A stretch of DNA of 64,000 nucleotides from Oenanthe sinensis. Its lineage: Eukaryota > Streptophyta > Magnoliopsida > Apiales > Apiaceae. Location of the stretch: the NCBI GenBank assembly GCA_028671895.1, contig JAPMAC010000207.1:9300001-9364000 (forward strand), written 5' to 3'. Of this stretch, positions 12,601 to 23,457 are shown one piece after another (the first letter of the stretch is position 1; every line of letters begins with the position of its first letter). Position numbers and translations under genes: made by a program. Below the pieces are notes generated by a model, which saw only the letters and a program-made list of their open reading frames with translations, did not search any database and was not told the origin of the DNA.

Positions 12601-15600
12601 TTGTAACTTCATTGTTGACTCGTTTGAACATGGAAACAACTTGTAAACTTTTCTAGGACCATTCTTAGCTCTTTTGAACAAGAAAATAAATCGTAACAAT
12701 TTGAGGCTCATTCTTGACTCGTTCGAACTTGAAAACAACTTGTAGCTTCATTGTTGACTCGTTTGAACTAGGAAACAACTTGAAAACTCTTGTATGACCA
12801 TTCTTAGTTCTTTTGAACAAGAAAACAATTAGTAACAATTTGAGACTCATTCTTTACTCGTTCGAACATGAAAATAACTAGTCACTTCATTATTGACTCG
12901 TTTGAACATGGAAACAACTTGTAAACTCTTCTAGGACCATTCTTAGCTCTTTTGAACAAGAAAACAAATCGTAACAATTTGAGGCTTATTCTTGACTCGT
13001 TCGAATTTGGAAACAACTTGTAGCTTCATTGTTGACTCGTTTGAACTTGGAAACAACTTGAAAACTCTTGTATGACCATTCTTAGTTCTTTTGAACAAGA
13101 AAACAACTAGTAACAATTTGAGACTCATTCTTTACTCGTTCGAACTTGAAAATAACTTGTAACTTCATTATTGACTCGTTTGAACATGGAAACAACATGT
13201 AAACTCTTGTAGGACCATTCTTAGCTCTTTTGAACAAGAAAATAAATCGTAACAATTTGAGGCTCATTCTTGACTCGTTCGAACTTGGAAACAACTTGTA
13301 GCTTCATTGTTGACTCGTTTGAACTTGGAAACAACTTGAAAACTCTTGTATGACCATTCTTAGTTCTTTTGAACAAGTAAACAATTAGTAACAATTTGAG
13401 ACTCATTCTTTACTCGTTCGAACTTGAAAATAATTTGTAACTTCATTATTGACTCGTTTGAACATGGAAACAACATGTAAACTCTTGTAGGACCATTCTT
13501 AGCTCTTTTGAACAAGAAAATAAATCGTAACAATTTGAGGCTCATTCTTGAGTCGTTCGAACTTGGAAACAACTTGTAGCTTCATTGTTGACTCGTTTGA
13601 ACTTGGAAACAACTTGAAAACTCTTGTATGACCATTCTTAGTTTTTTGAACAAGAAAACAAATCGTAACAATTTGAGGCTCATTCTTGACGCGTTCAAAC
13701 TTGGAAACAACTTGTAGCTTCATTGTTGACTCGTTTGAACATGGAAACAACTTGAAAACTCTTGTAGGACCATTCTTAGCTCTTTTGAACAAGAAAACAA
13801 TTAGTAACAATTTGAGACTCATTCTTAATTCGTTCGAACATGAAAATAACTTGTCACTTCATTATTGACTCGTTTGAACATGGAAACAAATTGAAAACTC
13901 TTCTAGGACCATTCTTAGCTCTTTTGAACAAGAAAACAAATCGTAACAATTTGAGACTCATTCTTTACTCGTTCGAACTTGAAAATAACTTGTAACTTCA
14001 TTATTGACTCGTTTGAACATGGAAACAACTTGTAAACTTTTCTAGGACCATTCTTAGCTCTTTTGAACAAAAAAATAAATCGTAACAATTTGAGGCTCAT
14101 TCTTGACTCGTTCGAACTTGGAAACAACTTGTAGCTTCATTGTTGACTCGTTTGAACTTGGAAACAACTTGAAAACTCTTGTATGACCATTCTTAGTTCT
14201 TTTGAACAAGAAAACAATTAGTAACAATTTGAGACTCATTCTTTACTCGTTCGAACTTGAAAATAACTTGTAACTTCGTTATTGACTCGTTTGAACATGG
14301 AAACAACTTGTAAACTCTTGTAGGACCATTCTTAGCTCTTTTGAACAAGAAAATAAATCGTAACAATTTGAGGCTCATTCTTGACTCGTTCGAATTTGGA
14401 AACAACTTGTAGCTTCATTGTTGACTCGTTTGAACATGGAAACGACTTGAAAACTCTTGTAGGACCATTTTTAGCTCTTTTGAACAAGAAAACAATTAGT
14501 AACAATTTGAGACTTATTCTTTACTCGTTCGAACTTGAAAATAACTTGTAACTTCATTATTGACTCGTTTGAACATGGAAACAACATGTAAACTCTTGTA
14601 GGACCATTCTTAGCTCTTTTGAACAAGAAAATAAATCGTAACAATTTGAGGCTCATTCTTGACTCGTTCGAACTTGGAAACAACTTGTAGCTTCATTGTT
14701 GACTCGTTTGAACTTGGAAACAACTTGAAAACTCTTGTATGACCATTCTTAGTTCTTTTGAACAAGAAAATAATTAGTAACAATTTGAGACTCATTCTTT
14801 ACTCGTTCGAACTTGAAAATAACTTGTAACTTCATTATTGACTCGTTTGAACATGGAAACAACTTGTAAACTCTTCTAGGACCATTCTTAGCTCTTTTGA
14901 ACAAGAAAATAAATCGTAACAATTTGAGGCTCATTGTTGACTCGTTCGAACTTGGAAACAACTTGTAGCTTCATTGTTGACTCGTTTGAACTAGGAAACA
15001 ACTTGAAAACTCTTGTATGACCATTCTTAGTTCTTTTGAACAAGAAAACAATTAGTAACAATTTGAGACTCATTCTTTACTCGTTCGAACATGAAAATAA
15101 CTTGTCACTTCATTATTGACTCGTTTGAACATGGAAACAACTTGTAAACTCTTCTAGGACCATTCTTAGCTCTTTTGAACAAGAAAACAAATCGTAACAA
15201 TTTGAGGCATATTTTTGACTCGTTCGAATTTGGAAACAACTTGTAGCTTCATTGTTGACTCGTTTGAACTTGGAAACAACTTGAAAACTCTTGTATGACC
15301 ATTCTTAGTTCTTTTGAACAAGAAAACAACTAGTAACAATTTGAGACTCATTCTTTACTCGTTCGAACTTGAAATTAACTTGTAACTTCATTATTGACTC
15401 GTTTGAACATGAAAACAACATGTAAACTCTTGTAGGACCATTCTTAGCTCTTTTGAACAAGAAAATAAATCGTAACAATTTGAGGCTCATTCTTGACTCG
15501 TTCGAACTTGGAAACAACTTGTAGCTTCATTGTTGACTCGTTTGAACTTGGAAACAACTTGAAAACTCTTGTATGACCATTCTTAGTTCTTTTGAACAAG

Positions 15601-17400
15601 TAAACAATTAGTAACAATTTGAGACTCATTCTTTACTCGTTCGAACTTGAAAATAACTTGTAACTTCATTATTGACTCGTTTGAACATGGAAACAACTTG
15701 TAAACTCTTCTAGGACCATTCTTAGCTCTTTTGAACAAGAAAATAAATCGTAACAATTTGAGGCTCATTCTTGACTCGTTCGAAGTTGGAAACAACTTGT
15801 AGCTTCATTGTTGACTCGTTTGAACATGGAAAAAACTTGAAAACTCTTGTAGGACCATTCTTAGCTCTTTTGAACAAGAAAACAGTTAGTAACAATTTGA
15901 GACTCATTCTTAATTCGTTCGAACATGAAAATAACTTGTCACTTCATTATTGACTCGTTTGAACATGGAAACAAATTGAAAACTCTTCTAGGACCATTCT
16001 TAGTTCTTTTGAACAAGAAAACAAATCGTAACAATTTGAGACTCATTCTTTACTCGTTCGAACTTGAAAATAACTTGTAACTTCATTATTGACTCGTTTG
16101 AATATGGAAACGACTTGTAAACTCTTCTAGGACCATTCTTAGCTCTTTTGAACAAGAAAACAAATCGTAACAATTTGAGGCTCATTCTTGACCCGTTCGA
16201 ACTTGGAAACAACTTGTAGCTTCATTGTTGACTCGTTTGAACTTGGAAACAACTTGAAAACTCTTGTATGACCATTCTTAGTTCTTTTGAACAAGAAAAC
16301 AATTAGTAACAATTTGAGACTCATTCTTTACTTGTTCGAACTTGAAAATAACTTGTAACTTCATTATTGACTCGTTTGAACATGGAAACAACTTGTAAAC
16401 TTTTCTAGGACCATTCTTAGCTCTTTTGAACAAGAAAATAAATCGTAACAATTTGAGGCTCATTCTTGACTCGTTCGAACTTGAAAACAACTTGTAGCTT
16501 CATTGTTGACTCGTTTGAACTAGGAAACAACTTGAAAACTCTTGTATGACCATTCTTAGTTCTTTTGAACAAGAAAACAATTAGTAACAATTTGAGACTC
16601 ATTCTTTACTCGTTCGAACATGAAAATAACTAGTCACTTCATTATTGACTCGTTTGAACATGGAAACAACTTGTAAACTCTTCTAGGACCATTCTTAGCT
16701 CTTTTGAACAAGAAAACAAATCGTAACAATTTGAGGCTTATTCTTGACTCGTTCGAATTTGGAAACAACTTGTAGCTTCATTGTTGACTCGTTTGAACTT
16801 GGAAACAACTTGAAAACTCTTGTATGACCATTCTTAGTTCTTTTGAACAAGAAAACAACTAGTAACAATTTGAGACTCATTCTTTACTCGTTCGAACTTG
16901 AAAATAACTTGTAACTTCATTATTGACTCGTTTGAACATGGAAACAACATGTAAACTCTTGTAGGACCATTCTTAGCTCTTTTGAACAAGAAAATAAATC
17001 GTAACAATTTGAGGCTCATTCTTGACTCGTTCGAACTTGGAAACAACTTGTAGCTTCATTGTTGACTCGTTTGAACTTGGAAACAACTTGAAAACTCTTG
17101 TATGACCATTCTTAGTTCTTTTGAACAAGTAAACAATTAGTAACAATTTGAGACTCATTCTTTACTCGTTCGAACTTGAAAATAACTTGTAACTTCATTA
17201 TTGACTCGTTTGAACATGGAAACAACATGTAAACTCTTGTAGGACCATTCTTAGCTCTTTTGAACAAGAAAATAAATCGTAACAATTTGAGGCTCATTCT
17301 TGAGTCGTTCGAACTTGGAAACAACTTGTAGCTTCATTGTTGACTCGTTTGAACTTGGAAACAACTTGAAAACTCTTGTATGACCATTCTTAGTTTTTTG
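9900..17400 (+). repeat. 3752-bp higher-order satellite repeat, two tandem copies
   Basis: About 9.90-13.65 kb matches about 13.65-17.40 kb at an offset of 3752 bp (27 monomers minus one base). The first copy overlaps the second copy of the 4447-bp repeat, so this duplication happened after that one or used part of it. The internal joint lies near 13650, where TTAGTTTTTTGAACAAG is followed by AAACAAATCG instead of the usual AAACAATTTG. Boundaries are approximate. Confidence 0.82.
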
Positions 17401-20400
17401 AACAAGAAAACAATTTGTAACAATTTGAGACTCATTCTTTACTTGTTCGAACTTGAAAATAACTTGTAACTTCATTATTGACTCGTTTGAACATGGAAAC
17501 AACTTGTAAACTCTTCTAGGACCATTCTTAGCTCTTTTGAACAAGAAAATAAATCGTAACAATTTGAGGCTCATTCTTGACTCGTTCGAACTTGGAAACA
17601 ACTTGTAGCTTCATTGTTGACTCGTTTGAACTTGGAAACAACTTGAAAACTCTTGTATGACCATTCTTAGTTCTTTTGAACAAGAAAACAATTAGTAACA
17701 ATTTGAGACTCATTCTTTACTCGTTCGAACTTGAAAATAACTTGTAACTTCATTATTGACTCGTTTGAACATGGAAACAACTTGTAAACTCTTCTAGGAC
17801 CATTCTTAGCTCTTTTGAACAAGAAAATAAATCGTAACAATTTGAGGCTCATTCTTGACTCGTTCGAACTTCGAAACAACTTGTAGCTTCATTGTTGACT
17901 CGTTTGAACATGGAAAAAACTTGAAAACTCTTGTAGGACCATTCTTAGCTCTTTTGAACAAGAAAACAATTAGTAACAATTTGAGACTCATTCTTAATTC
18001 GTTCGAACATGAAAATAACTTGTCACTTCATTATTGACTCGTTTGAACATGGAAACAAATTGAAAACTCTTCTAGGACCATTCTTAGCTCTTTTGAACAA
18101 AAAAACAAATCGTAACAATTTGAGACTCATTCTTTACTCGTTCGAACTTGAAAATAACTTGTAACTTCATTATTGACTCGTTTGAATATGGAAACGACTT
18201 GTAAACTCTTCTAGGACCATTCTTAGCTCTTTTGAACAAGAAAACAAATCGTAACAATTTGAGGCTCATTCTTGACCCGTTCGAACTTGGAAACAACTTG
18301 TAGCTTCATTGTTGACTCGTTTGAACTTGGAAACAACTTGAAAACTCTTGTATGACCATTCTTAGTTCTTTTGAACAAGAAAACAATTAGTAACAATTTG
18401 AGACTCATTCTTTACTGGTTCGAACTTGAAAATAACTTGTAACTTCATTATTGACTCGTTTGAACATGGAAACAACTTGTAAACTTTTCTAGGACCATTC
18501 TTAGCTCTTTTGAACAAAAAAATAAATCGTAACAATTTGAGGCTCATTCTTGACTCGTTCGAACTTGGAAACAACTTGTAGCTTCATTGTTGACTCGTTT
18601 GAACTTGGAAACAACTTGAAAACTCTTTTATGACCATTCTTAGTTCTTTTGAACAAGAAAACAATTAGTAACAATTTGAGACTCATTCTTTACTCGTTCG
18701 AACTTGAAAATAACTTGTAACTTCGTTATTGACTCGTTTGAACATGGAAACAACTTGTAAACTCTTGTAGGACCATTCTTAGCTCTTTTGAACAAGAAAA
18801 TAAATCGTAACAATTTGAGGCTCATTCTTGACTCGTTCGAACTTGGAAACAACTTGTAGCTTCATTGTTGACTCGTTTGAACTTGGAAACAACTTGAAAA
18901 CTCTTGTATGACCATTCTTAGTTCTTTTGAACAAGTAAACAATTAGTAACAATTTGAGACTCATTCTTTACTCGTTCGAACTTGAAAATAACTTGTAACT
19001 TCATTATTGACTCGTTTGAACATGGAAACAACATGTAAACTCTTGTAGGACCATTCTTAGCTCTTTTGAACAAGAAAATAAATCGTAACAATTTGAGGCT
19101 CATTCTTGAGTCGTTCGAACTTGGAAACAACTTGTAGCTTCATTGTTGACTCGTTTGAACTTGGAAACAACTTGAAAACTCTTGTATGACCATTCTTAGT
19201 TTTTTGAACAAGAAAACAATTTGTAACAATTTGAGACTCATTCTTTACTTGTTCGAACTTGAAAATAACTTGTAACTTCATTATTGACTCGTTTGAACAT
19301 GGAAACAACTTGTAAACTCTTCTAGGACCATTCTTAGCTCTTTTGAACAAGAAAATAAATCGTAACAATTTGAGGCTCATTCTTGACTCGTTCGAACTTG
19401 GAAACAACTTGTAGCTTCATTGTTGACTCGTTTGAACTTGGAAACAACTTGAAAACTCTTGTATGACCATTCTTAGTTCTTTTGAACAAGAAAACAATTA
19501 GTAACAATTTGAGACTCATTCTTTACTCGTTCGAACTTGAAAATAACTTGTAACTTCATTATTGACTCGTTTGAACATGGAAACAACTTGTAAACTCTTC
19601 TAGGACCATTCTTAGCTCTTTTGAACAAGAAAATAAATCGTAACAATTTGAGGCTCATTCTTGACTCGTTCGAACTTCGAAACAACTTGTAGCTTCATTG
19701 TTGACTCGTTTGAACATGGAAAAAACTTGAAAACTCTTGTAGGACCATTCTTAGCTCTTTTGAACAAGAAAACAATTAGTAACAATTTGAGACTCATTCT
19801 TAATTCGTTCGAACATGAAAATAACTTGTCACTTCATTATTGACTCGTTTGAACATGGAAACAAATTGAAAACTCTTCTAGGACCATTCTTAGCTCTTTT
19901 GAACAAGAAAACAAATCGTAACAATTTGAGACTCATTCTTTACTCGTTCGAACTTGAAAATAACTTGTAACTTCATTATTGACTCGTTTGAATATGGAAA
20001 CGACTTGTAAACTCTTCTAGGACCATTCTTAGCTCTTTTGAACAAGAAAACAAATCGTAACAATTTGAGGCTCATTCTTGACCCGTTCGAACTTGGAAAC
20101 AAATTGTAGCTTCATTGTTGACTCGTTTGAACTTGGAAACAACTTGAAAACTCTTGTATGACCATTCTTAGTTCTTTTGAACAAGAAAACAATTAGTAAC
20201 AATTTGAGACTCATTCTTTACTTGTTCGAACTTGAAAATAACTTGTAACTTCATTATTGACTCGTTTGAACATGGAAACAACTTGTAAACTTTTCTAGGA
20301 CCATTCTTAGCTCTTTTGAACAAAAAAATAAATCGTAACAATTTGAGGCTCATTCTTGACTCGTTCGAACTTGGAAACAACTTGTAGCTTCATTGTTGAC

Positions 20401-20600
20401 TCGTTTGAACTTGGAAACAACTTGAAAACTCTTGTATGACCATTCTTAGTTCTTTTGAACAAGAAAACAATTAGTAACAATTTGAGACTCATTCTTTACT
20501 CGTTCGAACTTGAAAATAACTTGTAACTTCGTTATTGACTCGTTTGAACATGGAAACAACTTGTAAACTCTTGTAGGACCATTCTTAGCTCTTTTGAACA
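16990..20600 (+). repeat. 1806-bp higher-order satellite repeat, two tandem copies
   Basis: About 16.99-18.80 kb matches about 18.80-20.60 kb at an offset of 1806 bp (13 monomers minus one base). The 1-bp-short monomer at about 17397 reappears at 19203. Private differences are rare, for example TCTTTTATGACC at about 18624 against TCTTGTATGACC in the other copy. Boundaries are approximate. Confidence 0.8.
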
Positions 20601-21328
20601 AGAAAATAAATCGTAACAATTTGAGGCTCATTCTTGACTCGTTCGAATTTGGAAACAACTTGTAGCTTCATTGTTGACTCGTTTGAACATGGAAACGACT
20701 TGAAAACTCTTGTAGGACCATTTTTAGCTCTTTTGAACAAGAAAACAATTAGTAACAATTTGAGACTTATTCTTTACTCGTTCGAACTTGAAAATAACTT
20801 GTCACTTCATTATTGACTCGTTTGAACATGGAAACAAATTGAAAACTCTTCTAGGACCATTCTTAGCTCTTTTGAACAAGAAAACAAATCGTAACAATTT
20901 GAGACTCATTCTTTACTCGTTCGAACTTGAAAATAACTTGTAACTTCATTATTGACTCGTTTGAATATGGAAACGACTTGTAAACTCTTCTAGGACCATT
21001 CTTAGCTCTTTTGAACAAGAAAACAAATCGTAACAATTTGAGGCTCATTCTTGACCCGTTCGAACTTGGAAACAACTTGTAGCTTCATTGTTGACTCGTT
21101 TGAACTTGGAAACAACTTGAAAACTCTTGTATGACCATTCTTAGTTCTTTTGAACAAGAAAACAATTAGTAACAATTTGAGACTCATTCTTTACTTGTTC
21201 GAACTTGAAAATAACTTGTAACTTCATTATTGACTCGTTTGAACATGGAAACAACTTGTAAACTTTTCTAGGACCATTCTTAGCTCTTTTGAACAACCAC
21301 CAGGGCAGAAATCATATGAAAAGAAAGT

Positions 21329-21344
21329 ATTTATTTATTTATAA
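21329..21344 (-). terminator. Poly(A) signal, large intergenic region copy 1
   Basis: The minus strand reads TATAAATAAATAAATA, containing overlapping AATAAA hexamers, about 115 nt downstream of the TATA box. In caulimoviruses a poly(A) signal soon after the 35S start is used on the second passage to give the terminally redundant RNA. The spacing here fits that design. Confidence 0.7.
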
Positions 21345-21455
21345 CAAGCCGATTGGCCATTACATTGCTTAAAACCCCGTAGGGTTACTACTCACACATT
21401 ACAATATTGATATCCTGCTGGAAAAACGTTGTCCTTCTTACAAATATAACTTAGC

Positions 21456-21463
21456 CTTTTATA
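21456..21463 (-). promoter_or_regulatory. 35S-type TATA box, copy 1
   Basis: The minus strand reads ATCTATAAAAGG, a canonical plant TATA box, located after the TAV stop and upstream of the poly(A) signal, as in the pregenomic promoter of caulimoviruses. In this copy transcription would soon run into the satellite at 21296, so any transcript would be a viral leader fused to satellite RNA or would end at the poly(A) signal. Confidence 0.75.
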
Positions 21464-21540
21464 GATCAAGGACTAAGGGTCTTGCATTATTAAAGTAGAA
21501 GATGCCTCTGCTTTACATAAAGTAGATGCTCTTTGTCTTC

Positions 21541-21620
21541 TGCTTTTGCTTTTCATAAAGCTGCCGTCTGCTTTTGCTTTTCATAAAGCTGCCGTCTGCT
21601 TTTACTTTTCATAAAGCTGC
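21541..21620 (-). repeat. 28-bp direct repeats upstream of the 35S-type promoter, copy 1
   Basis: CATAAAGCTGC recurs at 21554, 21582 and 21610, a 28-bp period, with GCCGTCTGCTTTTGCTTTT between. The repeats lie about 90-160 bp upstream of the TATA box, the position of the enhancer in related viruses. The rightmost copy contains the TAV stop codon and its last codons. Confidence 0.75.
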
Positions 21621-23290
21621 TTTTCTAAAGTAGATGCTTCTGCTTTTTCTAAAGTAGATGCTTCTTGCTTTTCTTTGTTAGTGGCGGGACCACAAATTTG
21701 GCATTTTCCTTCTATACCAAATTTCTTTAGCTCCTTCATCTTCTTCTGACAAAAAGACTCGCTGTGCTTTCCTAGTGCATACGTATGTGTAATGCATACC
21801 TTGAATGCTTCGATTTTTTCCCAATCTGATTGACTTAATCCTTTGTGTGAATAAGACGTCATAAGGCAGTATGTGGTAGCCAAGTTGACCTTGAGCTTGT
21901 CATCTGGTTTTATACTAAAGATTTTGTTAATTAAATTAATTAACTTAACCTCAGCAAGTTTCTTAAGATCTTCTTTGTCGAGCTTTGCTTCCATGGCTTG
22001 ACTTGGAAAATAGATCTTTTCATTTACAGCTCCAATCTGTACATAATGATATGGCTGAACAGCCATCCCAAAATCTTCATCAGCTTCTTGTTCCCAGTGT
22101 ATGATGGTGCTGGTGAACTTGAGGTAGATTTCTTTATCAGAATTTTTAAGACACTTTTTCCTAAAATTCTTGACTGCTTCCTCAAACTCTGGCGAAAATT
22201 TGGAGATTTCTAACAAGTTGCTGGATGGATAAATCTGAAAAATTAATCCATATTGATAGGCTTCATGGACCATTTCTGGGTGAGACCTAGGATAGAAATT
22301 GAAGTAGGACACATTCTTCTTATCTGTGGTGAAGTAATGTTCTTCTGCAAATTCATTTTCTGTAGCTTGTCTTCCGAGTTGGAATAAATAACTGAATCCT
22401 GAATACTCTGTATCAAGAACATCCTCGTCTGTATCCGTCAGTAGTTGCTGACTTTTTGGAATGGTTCCAAGGATATTTTTTGTAGTTGCCTTCTTTGTAA
22501 GCATTTTTGAGTAGCTTGGCTTGATTGCTTCTGCTGAACAGATTAATTCAAGGGGTGCTCTAAAATTAATATTGGTAAAGACTCTTGATGCAGCCTGGGC
22601 TTCTTCGAAAGTCTTGTACTTTTTGTGCTTAATTCCAGAAAAACCTTTTATCGCTTGTTCTGCAATGTTCCAGGTAGTATATATTCCTGCATGAGGACCA
22701 TTGAATACTACGTAGTAAGATTTGTTAGCCTTATACCCTGTTGGGATCACCGAAGGGACTGCTGAAGTTTGATCTTCAGTCTTTGTTGGGATTTGAATTC
22801 CCCCATTGGGTCTCAAGTTTAAACTTGAGGTAGAACCCGATGTTGTGGAGGTCTGAACCTCAGTCTGAATTTTTACCAAATTCACAGGTTTCAACGGATT
22901 TGTTGATTCTTTACCAGGAGCCGTTTGCTCTGGAATAGCCTCATCTTTGTCCATTTCTGAAGAAGGTGATGAAATAACCTTTTGAGTTGTGGAGGTCTGA
23001 ACCTCAGTCTGAATTTTTACCAAATTCACAGGTTTCAACGGATTTGTTGATTCTTTACCAGGAGCCGTTTGCTCTGGAATAGCCTCATCTTTGTCCATTT
23101 CTGAAGAAGGTGATGAAATAACCTTTTGATGTTCAGGAAGAGAGTACTTCCTTACATAACAAATTTCTGCTCGAACAATAAGGAGTTCTTCTTGGAGTAG
23201 ATGAATTTTCTTCATCAGAATAGTCTCCCTAAGAGCTAATTGTTCACAAGTGTTTTCCATGGAAGTGTCCATAGTTTTATAGGATCTCAA
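21602..23290 (-). CDS. ORF VI: Translational transactivator / inclusion-body protein (TAV), copy 1
   Basis: This is a 562-codon intact frame. In caulimoviruses TAV lets ribosomes reinitiate on the polycistronic 35S RNA and forms the cytoplasmic inclusion body where virions assemble. Visible parts are an N-terminal leucine/isoleucine-rich helix (about residues 17-47), a perfect 48-residue tandem duplication (55-102 and 103-150), and the RNase-H1-like fold typical of TAV, with YYVVFNGPHAGIY near 192-204 followed by a KHKKYKTFEEAQAA segment to about 234. The central TAV body follows, then a cysteine cluster CQKKMKELKKF...CQIC at 514-533. The tail has two 8-residue EASTLEK repeats. Met-7 (23272) or Met-11 (23260) could be the true start; I kept the longest frame. 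Differences from copies 2 and 3 are Ile-241 for Thr and Glu-370 for Lys. A 19S-type TATA box lies 93 bp upstream. Confidence 0.93.
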   Translation of the reverse strand: MRSYKTMDTSMENTCEQLALRETILMKKIHLLQEELLIVRAEICYVRKYSLPEHQKVISSPSSEMDKDEAIPEQTAPGKESTNPLKPVNLVKIQTEVQTSTTQKVISSPSSEMDKDEAIPEQTAPGKESTNPLKPVNLVKIQTEVQTSTTSGSTSSLNLRPNGGIQIPTKTEDQTSAVPSVIPTGYKANKSYYVVFNGPHAGIYTTWNIAEQAIKGFSGIKHKKYKTFEEAQAASRVFTNINFRAPLELICSAEAIKPSYSKMLTKKATTKNILGTIPKSQQLLTDTDEDVLDTEYSGFSYLFQLGRQATENEFAEEHYFTTDKKNVSYFNFYPRSHPEMVHEAYQYGLIFQIYPSSNLLEISKFSPEFEEAVKNFRKKCLKNSDKEIYLKFTSTIIHWEQEADEDFGMAVQPYHYVQIGAVNEKIYFPSQAMEAKLDKEDLKKLAEVKLINLINKIFSIKPDDKLKVNLATTYCLMTSYSHKGLSQSDWEKIEAFKVCITHTYALGKHSESFCQKKMKELKKFGIEGKCQICGPATNKEKQEASTLEKAEASTLEKQLYEK

Positions 23291-23382
23291 AGAAAGAGAT
23301 TTTACTACTAAGCAGAGAAGCTTTTGCTATTGAGAGGAAGATATAGAGAATTGTTTGTGTGTTTGCATCTCATAACTCTCAG

Positions 23383-23390
23383 TATTTATA
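23383..23390 (-). promoter_or_regulatory. 19S-type TATA box upstream of TAV copy 1
   Basis: The minus strand reads GGCCTATAAATACTGAG in the 167-bp gap between the pol stop and the TAV start. The position matches the subgenomic (19S) promoter that drives TAV separately in caulimoviruses. Confidence 0.7.
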
Positions 23391-23457
23391 GGCCTTTAGT
23401 GCCTTGGATTCCTGCAAAAGTAAGCAAACGATGCATCGAATGATGTCATTAGTATAA

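Larger units (their letters stand above)
1..21296. repeat. 139-bp satellite array, left block
   Basis: The block is tandem copies of a 139-bp monomer, about 153 of them, with no other sequence until the viral junction. Landmarks such as TGACTCGTTCGAAC, AGGACCATTCTTAGCTC and GTAACAATTTGAG recur every 139 bp. One typical monomer counted by hand is about 37% GC. Two monomer types often alternate: one carries AATTAGTAACAATTTGAGACTC and the other AAATCGTAACAATTTGAGGCTC. A minority of monomers carry 1-bp losses, for example the TTAGTTTTTTGAAC variant at about 446, 2247, 4613, 9060, 13644, 17397 and 19203. Short open frames of 60-116 codons on both strands are by-products of the repeat and are not annotated as genes. 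Whether the array is centromeric, pericentromeric or subtelomeric cannot be told from the sequence. Confidence 0.97.

Noticed and set aside
22..21187. Dozens of 60-116-codon frames on both strands of the left satellite
   Set aside because: They recur every 139 bp, overlap in all frames and follow the repeat period. There is no codon or domain signal.
21998..22213. Plus-strand 71-codon frame, repeated at 24782 and 27566
   Set aside because: It is antisense to the TAV genes and moves with them, with no motif of its own.
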